A stretch of 64,000 bases of DNA from Lactarius indigo (taxonomy: Eukaryota; Basidiomycota; Agaricomycetes; Russulales; Russulaceae), in assembly GCA_025766275.1 (NCBI GenBank), contig JAFKAC010000006.1, positions 1,550,001-1,614,000 on the forward strand. Direction: 5' to 3'. Of the stretch, positions 54,627 to 64,000 are shown piece after piece; position 1 is the first letter of the stretch, and every line of letters begins with the position of its first letter. The notes beneath the pieces were generated by a model. It had not been told where the DNA came from. It saw only the letters and a list, made by a program, of their open reading frames with translations, and searched no databases. Made by a program: the position numbers and the translations under genes.

Positions 54627-56629
54627 ATGACTAGCTTTTCTGTTGCTCAGGCTGACATCCGGAATTCCTTTGGGGCGGCCTTTATCGGGCTGCTCGTCAG
54701 TACTACGTGAGTCCTATTTCAGCGCTTCCATATGTCTATTTCTCCTAACCTATTAAACTAATAGGCTCTTTGGCTTGACCATTGTGCAGACGTGAGTCCG
54801 AGTGAACACGCTTTCTCTCGCGCCCTGACTAACAAATCCGATGCTCTTGTAGATGGATATACTTCTGGTAACTATTCCTTATCTCCAGATGCAACAAACC
54901 AACTCGTCCCAGGAACTATTGGAAAGACTCAAAGCTACTCAAGGTCTTCGTTGTATTCGTAACGTGCGTGATGTTTCAATCCGGCTTGTCCAGGTTGTGA
55001 TATTTTTATTAGAACCATGGATGGCTTTCACGCGATTCTATGCGCTTATGTGATCTACTGGTAAGTCGCCAATACACACCCTGTTCTACATGTACTCACC
55101 ATGGTAGGTACCTCATTTTGAATTCTGACAACGTCGAAAAACTAAGCTCTAGTATGTGGTGAGTCAACCACTTCCAAGTTGGAGCGGAGTCGTGTCTGAT
55201 TCACACCTCAGGGTCCTGAACGTATGTAATTCTGAACAGTCTTACCTCCAAGCCACTCACACCACATCCAATGCTGCGGCCGATGTAGTTTCAGATCGTT
55301 ATAAGTGTATGTTATACATTCAGTAATCTGGCGTCACGTACTTACTGAAGATCGTCGTAGATCATCGTCGGTGCTTCCGTGGAGCTGTTCGTCGTTTGTG
55401 CGCCATCTTCATCTTGCTATTTGTCCTAACACAGCATAGCTATTATGCAAGACGGGTCTATGTTAGTGAGTTTTTGTCCTTTGTCATCTATTGTACTTCC
55501 GAGCTATAATTTGTTTCTACCAGTGAGCCAAAGTATCGTCTGCCCGATCGTCATCGTAAGTCATCATCATCAACTTATCGGAGCACCTCTGAATGTGGAT
55601 TTGTAGGGGGCATTAGTCATTATCGCTTCCTGTGAGTGCTCTCGGTTTCCCCTGAGAGGTCTTCACTCACATCATTGTAGTCTTCGGGATTTGTGAGTTC
55701 CCTGTTCACTGTTTCGTCCATGAGTGACTCAAACTTCGCTTGCTAGTTTTCACCATAAAAGAGTAGGTACATTTCTTCCCTGGGCGTATTATCAAATTAA
55801 CCGAAACCCATTTTCAGGGCGGTCCTCAAGCAGTTCGACAATTTTCACTCTTTGACTGTATGTTCCAACCCATACCATATCCACTCACGTTAACAGCTTG
55901 ATAGTGGATTTCGTGTGCAGGAATGGCTGCAGGCGCTCTGGCGGACCTGCTGGTTGTGGTGGCGATGTGCCGGTCTCTCTACCGCAGGAAGACGGGGTTC
56001 ACGAGGCGAGTCCATCCTTTTGACTTTATGCCGTGGACCTAGCTGACACTCATGCACAGAACTGATTCCGTCATCATGACTTTGATGGCTTACAGTATCA
56101 ATTCCGGTTTATTGATGGGGTGGGTTTTTTCCTCGTCTTCGTTGGCCAATGACCCCAAACTAACTTGAGTAGCATCCTCGCTACCACCATGACTATCAGC
56201 GTAACACCTTTCTCGTACTCCCGATTCGAGGTTTCTTATCTTATTTTATGACTAGTTCGTGGTTTCACCCTCCTCTCTAACGTGGCTGGCAATTTTCTGG
56301 GTGATGAGTAGGTGTACGTTTACAATAATCTTAAGTGCAGAGACGGACAATTGACATTGTCCCATAGGCTATGTAAACACACTGCTCGCTTTGTGAGGAG
56401 TTCATTTCGTTTGTTATCGTGGGTTTGACTTCTGACCGAGTCCACATCCAGATTGAACAGTCAGGCCTACCTCCGCAACAGGTCAATCCCTGGCAACTTG
56501 GAGCCGGATAACGTGTTCAACCTGTCCTCCATCCGAGTTGGGCCATCGACTGGGGCCGGTATCTTGTTTCCGCGAACCGTCCCACCACATTGGACTTTGG
56601 ACGGAACAAATTTGACCACAAAGATCTGA
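54627..56629 (+). CDS. DUF6534-type seven-helix membrane protein (transposon cargo)
   Basis: Plus-strand gene with at least a dozen short exons, lying inside the Plavaka transposon. ATG at 54627: MTSFSVAQADIRNSFGAAFI, then GLLVSTTLFGLTIVQTWIYF (helix 1), NYWKDSKLLKVFVVFV, MDGFHAILCAYVIYW, LILNSDNVEKLSSSMW and KPLTPHPMLRP. Later helices: IVVGASVELFVVCA, MSQSIVCPIVI and AAGALADLLVVVAMCRSLYR. The signature C-terminal block RRTDSVIMTLMAYSINSGLL is followed by SYVVSPSLTWLAIFWVMS, LNSQAYLRNRSIPGNLEPDN and a tail ending TNLTTKI with TGA at 56627. This matches the large Agaricomycete family of DUF6534 integral membrane proteins whose function is unknown. No frame break was noticed in the exons read. 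Its position between transposase and right terminus makes it cargo. Confidence 0.75.
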
Positions 56630-57062
56630 TTTCCAAAAGTCTTAGACCGGTATGATACTTCATCGGCTTGTGACTCCCTCGATGTTGGATATAGCACACG
56701 ATGTAACTAGATCATTTCCCTCCTGTCAATATCAGCATCAATTCCATGTTTTCCTCATCTCCCTCTTGTGTGATTACGGCTCCCCAGTCAGGTCTTAAGT
56801 CAAAGACACTGTGCCCAGGTCGTTCCATCATATTGACAGGCTCTCGCTCGGTGTAGCGGCGGGCGCAGTGGTGCTATGGATAGCGTCCATAGCCATCGTG
56901 TTCTCTCTCTGAGCTCAACCCCGTCAATCTCAGATGCTTCTTTGTTACAGTAATAATTCAACAATAAATATATTGCATGGGAATCCCAAAGGTGACCAAA
57001 GAGGGTTGGGTGACTATCAAACCCGCCAACAAACCTGGTTGCACAAACCTGCCGCCATACCT

Positions 57063-57315
57063 GTCTGTGCACGTACCCATATGCGCAGGTACCTAGCCAC
57101 AGATTGTAATACTAGCGAGAGCTGCGTGACTAGAGCATGAACTAGAATTACTTGAAAATTACTATTTACCCTGGGGTTGCCTGGTGACATAACGTGAAAC
57201 TGGTGCGACTAGATGTGAACTAGATAATCCTAAAGAGGTCTAGCTCAACTGGTGCGAATAGTGCCAGTATGTCTAGTACATACAGTTGCAATAGCGACAC
57301 TAGGCCCTTCTAGTG
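57063..57315. repeat. Right subterminal CTAG-rich array
   Basis: About ten CTAG tetramers, often ACTAG, in 253 bp, ending in the terminal CTAGTG. Mirrors the left array. Confidence 0.7.
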
Positions 57316-59187
57316 AGATTGCACCTTGCTGATGTAGATGACCCCTGGAGAGGAGACATGCCCACGACGTACCCACTGGCAGAACGACCACAGGCGGTGC
57401 CATTATATTACGCCGTACTTTGTGGATTCCGCCGGCTCACAGAACACTTAATCGCCAGCTACCCGGGGGATGTCAATGCCAGTGGAGGGTACTACGAGAG
57501 TCCGTTGTTGGCCGCGTTTATCAAAGAAGACATCGACATGGCTTTGTCACTTCTTCAGCGAGGCGCGGATGTGAATGTCATAAACAAGAACGGCACGAGC
57601 CCACTGCACCGAGCATCGCAAAGCGGACGGATTGAAATTGTGCAGTTGTTACTCGAGTACAATGCAGATGTCGACTTACGAAACATCTCGGGCCGCACGC
57701 CATTAAGATTGGCCTCATCAGCAGGAGAAATGGGGGTATTGCGTCCTACTACTGCAGCGGGGGGCGGACGTGAACTCCCAGGACAAAGAGGGTTATACTC
57801 CACTCCACGCAGCGGCACAAAATGGACATCTGGATGTCGTTCGATTCTTAATCGAAAGTGGTGCAGACGTAGACTCTTACACCAAGAAGGATTGGCCAGT
57901 AGACCCAAGTTGGACTCCTTTGCATTTGGCGTCGCGACAGGGTCACGTCAAGATTGCAGAACTACTCATTCAACATGGCGTAGATGTTTCTTGCGACGAT
58001 GGTGGCCTGACTCCGAGTCCTTTGCATTTAGCGTCACGACAGGGTCACGTTAAGATGGCAGAACTACTCATTCAACACGGCGCAAGATGTGGGCTCTCGT
58101 GACGACGACAACCTGACTCCTTTGCAATTGGCGTCACGAAAGGGTCACGTCAAAATTGCAGAACTACTCATTCGACATGGTGCAGATGTGGGCTTTCGCT
58201 GACAATATCGGCCGGACTCATTTGCATTCGTCGTCGCAACAGGGTCACATCAAGATGGCAGAACTGCTCATTCAACACGGCGCAGATGTGGGCTCTCGTG
58301 ACCGTGACGACGTGACTCCTTTACATTTAGCGTCACGACAGGGTCACGTCAAGATTGCAGAGCTACTCATTCAACATGGCGGCAGATGTGGACTCTCGTG
58401 ACAACCACGGTCGGACTCCTTCGCATTTAGCAGCACTCGAAGGGCGTCTCGACGTCGTGAAAGGTCCTACTTGAATGTGGCGCAGATAATAACATACGTG
58501 ATGATAAGAACACTGACGCCTTTGGACCTGGCCTCCGACAACGAAAAACTCGAGGTTGCAAACTTTCTATCCCAATCTGCCGATGTCTCTGGCTGGAGAG
58601 GTGAATACGACTGCGTCATCTATCAGCCCACAAAATCAGTGCCCAGACATTGTGCGGCCGCCACAACCACGTGGAGAAAATGCTGGAGCTCCCCAACTAC
58701 AAGCACTGGCGGCCTTCGGTGTGCAAGTGCGTCAGGAAGTGGACAGATTGACGTTGTACGTTCATTACTTAACCATGGTTCAGGATGTCGAAGAAAGGAA
58801 TGGGCTTTCGCCAGACCGCACTGGCTGTGGCGTCGATGTTTGGGCAGCTCGAGGTGACAGAATTGTTGATTGAGTATGGCGCGGATGTGAACTCCCGAGA
58901 CGCGCACGGTTGGACCCCACTGCATATTGCGTCACGAGAGGGGGAAGTTCACATCGTGCGGCTATTAATTGATAACAATGCCGACCTGAACGCGCGGCAG
59001 AGGAACCAAAGGACTGCATTGGATCTTGCATCGTACAATGGACATCTCGAGATCGCCGAGCTCTTATTAGAACGTGGTGCAAATGCGAACGTTCGGAACA
59101 GCTACGGACGAACCGCAAGACAAGAGGCATCGGCCCGAGGACATGGCGAGGATCGCAGAGTTATTGTCTAAATGCGGTGCTCAGTGA
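57316..59187 (+). CDS. NLR gene, 3' segment: ankyrin repeats
   Basis: C-terminal part of the split receptor. After the transposon: [20 protein letters not shown], then [20 protein letters not shown] and a run of ankyrin repeats of the form G(x)TPLHxASxxGHxxIxxLLLxxGADV. Several repeats (57930-58400) are near-identical copies of the [19 protein letters not shown] unit. The last repeats are [40 protein letters not shown] and [15 protein letters not shown], ending [11 protein letters not shown] with TGA at 59185-59187. Single extra bases near 57742, 58084, 58198, 58381 and 58463 shift the frame. Ankyrin arrays in such receptors are the presumed ligand sensor; near-identical units suggest recent duplication or concerted evolution. 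Confidence 0.83.
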
Positions 59188-59846
59188 AACGTAGTCCATA
59201 GCAGGATATGGCCACCTAGAGGTTATTCATCTTAGTTTCGATTCGTACCGCGTTGCTGACGTTGATGACTATGAAGGCCACCTGGGGCCGTCACGATATC
59301 GGATACGAATACGTGACGCGTCCAGTGCTGACGTCAATCAGCGAGTCTTGTCCACATAATCTCGATCGTCGCAGTGGCTTGAAAACTCCAGAGGCAGAAC
59401 TTCAAATTTTGCGAGAACCCAGTGTAGTAGACAGGCACGAAGGCCAATAAACCTCTTTGCTTCGTCGTGTCGTGACCAAAATGTATCAGGGAAGCGATGC
59501 TCTGATGTCTCGTAGTTAGGCTCTGTGTAATGAGTCTTCAGTGAGACCGAATATCTTCTGTAGTCCGAGCCCAGTCTTGTGGCCCATAGTCGAGAAAATG
59601 GGGAAAAGAAGTGTCGTCCATCGGTGCAGACGGCCCGAGATCAATGAAATTATGCGTGGGAAATAAATGCTAGTTAGTGAGCTGATTCATCATTATGGGG
59701 GCGACTTGTTTCTGAGTCTGTACGTCACGTTCAATTTACACGCACTTCGTCTCAGCGACCCAGTACTATCCTGTACGCAGTTCTGAACTGAGATTGAGGT
59801 GCTATCGACAGATACATAGCTGCCACGGGGCCTCTTGACTCGCGCT
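59188..59846. other. Intergenic region NLR/POLK
   Basis: About 660 bp with no conserved frame or repeat; presumably contains the POLK promoter. Confidence 0.4.
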
Positions 59847-62452
59847 ATGGAGAAGCCGAGTGATTCAAGTTTACAACCATCTCAAGCCACAAGTCTTATA
59901 CTGCGGCTCGCTGGTCCTTCAACGACCAAAGCCGGGTAGGTCAACACATATCGTGGTGCTAACTACTTCCCTCATTGGGCATCACCCACCAGCCTGTCAG
60001 CAGAGCAGACGGAGATTAATCGCGTAATTGCAGATGCGTCCAAGGGTTCTAAGTTTTATGAGGTACAACCACCCGTTTGTCCTGCTTGATGTATCACTCA
60101 CAATGGAACTATACTTGGCAGAATGAAAAACGGAAGGACGAGGAAGTGACCGCGCGAATACAACGTATTCTTAAGCTTCGTGACCAGGCTATGAAAGGCG
60201 TCGACATGGGTGCGCGCTCAATACACTCATTCTAGACTTTGCTGGCGATGAATGCACCTCTCTCAGGAAAAGTGGAGCAGAAAATAGATCGTCTCGTGCG
60301 CCTCCACAATTCCACAATTGGAAGTCTGTACATCTGAGAATAACTTCTGTCAGCTAGAGGCAATTGAGCAGGAGCGCGATTTAACGCAGTATATCGTACA
60401 CGTCGATATGGACGCCTTCTACGCAAATGTGGAACTGCTGGAGAACCCCAATTTGGCGGGAAAGCCTTTCGGGGTACGCAGCCATTCCCATCTACATTCC
60501 CTTGTTCCTATAGTGACATAATGCCACAGGTCGGACACGGTGTACTATGTACTGCATCCTATGAGGCTCGGAAGTATGGCTGTGCGTTCTGGGATGCCTG
60601 GTAAGACGGATGTCATTCACCGTACTCCGAGCGCTAATAGTTCACAAGGCCACATCGCGTTGAAACTTTGCCCTGATCTCGTTCTCGTTGACCTCCACAT
60701 GTCGCTCTATGGCGAAGTGTCCAAAAACATCATGGGTATATTTAGGCAGTATGACCCAAACATGCTTGCGGCAAGTGTTGACGAAGCATATCTAAAGTGA
60801 ATTTCGCACTCTGTGCCTTAGCGAATTCATCTTCTCGTTCTAACTATCAGCGTTCCGTTACAGCATCACGGAGTTTTGCGAGCGAAACGACTTGGAACCA
60901 GACGAATGTGTGCAACGGATGCGCCAACGAGTCTTTGATGAGACAAAGTTGACTGTGAGCGCAGGTGTCGCGGCGAATAAGGTACGCTTTTGGCGTCTCT
61001 GCTTGACTGGCCGCGTCAACCTGTTGCCACCGTTCTCTAGATGTTGGCTAAGGTGGGTCGCTTACGCTCAGTTTTTAGCGCAACCCTAATCGCGCCGTGT
61101 GCTTGGGACCTAGATATGTTCCGACAAAGTGCGGGCTGTTATTTGAGTCGCAAGATTCTTGTCACTGAGCTAATGCAATTGTCTAGAACAAACCGAATGG
61201 GCAATTTCACCTCCCACATACACCTGAGGCAATCAAAGAATTTATTCATGGGCTTTCGATACGCAAAATTCCCGGAGTTGGACGAGTTAAGGAGCGTTTA
61301 TTGGAGTCCATAGGGGTCAAGGTTTATCACATTTTTCTCAATCGGTTATGCTAGTTTCACCCAGGGACACACTTCTGTAGACATGTGGGGACATTTACAA
61401 CTGTCGTGGCGTGCTAGCGCTGTTGGATAAACATTTTGGTTTGCACTCTCTTCTCCGGGTGTACTTGGGAATCGCATCGAATGTAGTCCAGCCGTGGCTG
61501 CGCGAGGAGAAGAAAAGTATCGGCTCAGAAAGGTCTCTTGCACTTTACATCCACGATGATGGTCTCTCACGCCACTCCACTTGAATTAGAACGTTTCGAG
61601 CTATCTCCGAAAAAGAAAAGATTTTAGAGAAACTCGAAGATATTGCAGGCAGAACTCGAAGACGATATGGAAAGAGGAGGATGGACTGGACGGACGGTGA
61701 CGTTGAAATACAAACTCGACACGTACGAAGTATTCACGCGAGCCAAAACGTTCAATCGCTGGATCAAGACAAAGTCAGAACTATATGAGGCTGGAAGGGA
61801 ACTCCTTCAGCCCGAATGGCCGCTCTGCATTCGCCTCATAGGTACTCCGGGTCACCAAGCTTAAAGATCCTTCGAAAAAAGGACGACGGGATCGCAAAGG
61901 TACGATGCGCTTCTCACCACCACTTCCCTGCATGAACTGCGATCCTTGTCTCCCAGTTCTTTGAGCCACTTCCGGACTCGAAGTCACCTTCAAAGAGTCG
62001 GGCACGTGACATTAATAACCACGACTCAGGATGTCAAGGAGTTCGACTCAGAAGATGACCTGGAATTATGACACGCGAGACGACGAAGACGAACTGTCGA
62101 TCACGGTCGCCGAGGCTTCGAACAAGTCGACACCTTATAAAGTCTGAGCTTCCGTCGTCAGAAGTCCATTTACAGCCAACTATGGTGCCGCCTGAACTCA
62201 CATCGGCGGCCATTGCGGGCGAGTGCCCGCTGTGTACGCGGCTATTCTCGGACAATGACGAACTCAACGCTCATGTCGACTGGTGTCTAAGCCGAGAGGC
62301 TATCCGTTCTGCACAGGCTGAGGGTGACAAGGCCGAGCGAAAAAAGCCTGAGAGTCGATCCCAACAAGGGTATACAGGAATGGTGGAAGGCGCCATCTCT
62401 GGAAGGGAACTTTCAGAATCGGAAAAGGAAGAGACGGAAGTTGGAGGAGTGA
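59847..62452 (+). CDS. POLK: DNA polymerase kappa (Y-family translesion polymerase)
   Basis: Error-prone nuclear polymerase that bypasses minor-groove lesions. ATG at 59847 (MEKPSDSSLQPSQATSLI). Exons encode LSAEQTEINRVIADASKGSK, the catalytic YIVHVDMDAFYANVELLENP, GVLCTASYEARKYG, HIALKLCPDLVLVDLHMSLY, ASVDEAYLN (second acidic motif), LTVSAGVAANKMLAKICSDK, NKPNGQFHLPHTPEAIKEFI, IRKIPGVGRVKERLLESIGV (HhH), CGDIYNCRGVLALLDKHFGL and GGWTGRTVTLKYKLDTYEVF. The C-terminus has a UBZ-type zinc finger, ECPLCTRLFSDNDELNAHVD with WC, then GIQEWWKAPSLEG and the basic NRKRKRRKLEE, with TGA at 62450. Extra bases near 60581, 61646 and 61846 and an A6 run near 62340 shift the frame between these blocks. At least ten short introns. 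Confidence 0.9.
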
Positions 62453-64000
62453 AGTCAATTCATGCGGTGGACCACGTCTCGCGTCCGCTGGATATTCATC
62501 ATGGTACGCATTGTCATTCATTCGTCTCTACTCGCAGATGACCCACTTTTCTTGGAAACGGCCATCTCCCTAAAGGTGCGTCTGAGTGTCCTGGTCGTTT
62601 CCTTTCCAGAGTTTCCCTGTCATCACCACTACTTGTACTATTTGTCGACTGTTACGGCGCACAACCTCCGGCTCGTACCTTTAGGATCATTTGATAGAAT
62701 GGATTCATCAAATTGGGTACTGTATATGGGAGCTCACCGCTTACGATAAACATCGTAGGGTGTTGTAATACTTTATGCTGTATCGACTCTGAGGGCTCCT
62801 GTTTGGGTTTTCGAAGCGAGGTTTCGTATAGTGACACCACCTTGGTTCAGTCCCCCTGACAACTCCCCAGCACGACGTCCAGAGGTACCTGATGCGGTTC
62901 CCGCCAGCCAGCTTACGTTCGTTATTGAGTATATGTGCTCACGGCTTACACCTTGATGACGGGAACTGGCGTGAGACCCCAGCATGTCCGATTATCGAGC
63001 ACACGGGCTACAACTGAGGTCTCAAGACCCTACTCACGAAAGTTTCAAGGCCAAGTCAAGGTAAGGAGAGGAGAGGAGATTCAAGGATCGCAGTTACTTA
63101 AGTTCTACGGGCCAGACGAGGCTTGGTCTTGGCACATTCATTCATTGGTCTCTTGCGTGACTGGCGTATAAATATTATCATGCAGTGGTACATATAATGG
63201 CGTATGCGTGGAGCTATCGCCCTAAGAGTATTTGTCGGATTCGAGGCATGAAACGAGTATCACCTCATATATCATTTTATTGTTCCTTTTTTTACTCGTT
63301 TACAGTAATATCACCATACTTTTCAAGACTCGTGGCCTAGTCTCACAAAAATGGAGGAATTTAGTTTTAGATCGCACAGCTTGGGCGAGAGGGCCGGCGA
63401 AAGTAGTAAATGACCGACCCTTGTTTAGCGCTCAACAGTTTTGAGAGCAAGGCTCAGGCTCACGTGCCACTGTCACATGACACCTGCAGCAACACTTCCA
63501 GTCCACATTAGGGGAACTTGAGTGGCTGTCAACGTGGTCTGTATGGTCGCTACCGTGACACCTCCGAATCACCCCTTCTGGTTCCCCTGTCAAATTGGTG
63601 ACGGCAATTGAGACAGCGAAATAACAAGAGCGCCATACGAGTCCGCGATTGAGAGACACTTCCCCCAGGAGTTTTTCCTGAATGTCGACAGTCTGCGCCA
63701 CAAAGCCTCATACAAAAAACTCCCAGGGCTTTTGTAGCTTACCTAAAATTGTCTTCAGTAGACCCAGGATGGAAAGAAGGCGCCCGCTGTGCGTGTGGCA
63801 CACCAGGAAGTCACGTCAATTGCTTCTAAGCCTTTTGGGCTACAGTTTCACACCCCCGGCCTTCCTTTCAGGACTTTTTGCTTCGAAGGAAGGCGGAGCT
63901 TAAGTACGTCTTGGAATAGGCTTCGAGAATGGTGGCAATGGCCACAACTTTATATTTACTTCCCCCCCTGCCTCTAGCCCTGACAGAACGCGAGATGTTC
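62453..64000. other. Unassigned right-hand end
   Basis: 1.5 kb with no protein family, RNA gene or repeat that I recognise on either strand. A minus-strand frame at 63432-63701 is open and His/Ser/Cys-rich but has no supporting motif; the region may be POLK downstream sequence plus part of an unseen gene. Confidence 0.35.

Larger units (their letters stand above)
38724..57315. mobile_element. Plavaka/CACTA-type DNA transposon with cargo, carrying a Copia insertion
   Basis: 18.6 kb insertion in the NLR gene, about 11.7 kb without the nested Copia. Left end CACTAGCGGGAC; right end read inward CACTAGAAGGGCC. CACTA termini are characteristic of this superfamily. The flanking triplets are AGT and AGA, so a 3 bp duplication is imperfect. 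Both ends carry dense CTAG motifs. Internal genes are an unknown transposon-associated protein (minus), a Plavaka-family transposase (minus) and a DUF6534 membrane protein (plus). The transposase has one in-frame TGA near its end. Confidence 0.75.

Noticed and set aside
63432..63701. His/Ser/Cys-rich minus-strand frame at the right end
   Set aside because: No domain pattern or splice context supports it; left as unassigned sequence.
1..64000. CRISPR arrays, prokaryotic operons, Shine-Dalgarno sites
   Set aside because: The window is eukaryotic with spliceosomal introns; no regularly spaced repeat-spacer array was seen.

Overview
The window comes from a filamentous basidiomycete, most likely an Agaricomycete; the order cannot be fixed from sequence alone. 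Genes are dense and carry many 45-65 bp GT-AG introns. The transposon families (chromodomain Gypsy, Copia, Tad-like LINE, Plavaka/CACTA) and the Goodbye-NACHT-ankyrin NLR and DUF6534 membrane protein are all typical of that class.

Bases 1-17920 are an ordinary housekeeping block: 3' end of RSE1/SF3B3 (+), GSH1 glutamate-cysteine ligase (-), ATG6/Beclin 1 (-), a caspase-like protein (+, badly disrupted), TOP3 with zinc knuckles and GRF fingers (-), UTP25 (+), ARFRP1/ARL3 small GTPase (-) and VMA16 V-ATPase subunit c'' (+). A 950 bp Harbinger-like MITE (18334-19283, TTA duplication) follows.

Bases 19409-59187 are one NLR gene blown apart by two nested transposon clusters. Segment 1 (19409-19776) holds the start of the Goodbye domain, segment 2 (36428-38723) the rest of it plus NACHT, and segment 3 (57316-59187) the ankyrin repeats. 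Cluster A is a minus-strand LINE (19821-36407, 13 bp target duplication, poly-A tail) inside an NLR intron. The LINE is itself cut by a Gypsy chromovirus (22758-30481, apparently identical LTRs) and by a 2.4 kb foldback element (33352-35754). Cluster B is an 18.6 kb Plavaka/CACTA-type DNA transposon (38724-57315) with CACTAG ends and CTAG-rich subterminal arrays. It carries a transposase gene, a conserved transposon-associated gene of unknown function and an apparently complete DUF6534 seven-helix membrane gene, and it is itself cut by a young Copia element (42461-49306).

Bases 59847-62452 encode DNA polymerase kappa (+). The last 1.5 kb holds nothing I can identify.

Single-copy genes repeatedly show one extra base that shifts the frame (RSE1, GSH1, UTP25, ARFRP1, VMA16, POLK, ankyrin region), while the retroelement ORFs of 849-1603 codons are clean. 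Because several of these genes are essential, residual sequencing insertions are more likely than mass pseudogenisation, and frameshift-based 'pseudogene' calls here need care. The most notable items are the transposon-split NLR, the cargo-bearing Plavaka element, and the Gypsy element, which shows both a Tf1-type self-priming signature and a canonical -1 frameshift heptamer.
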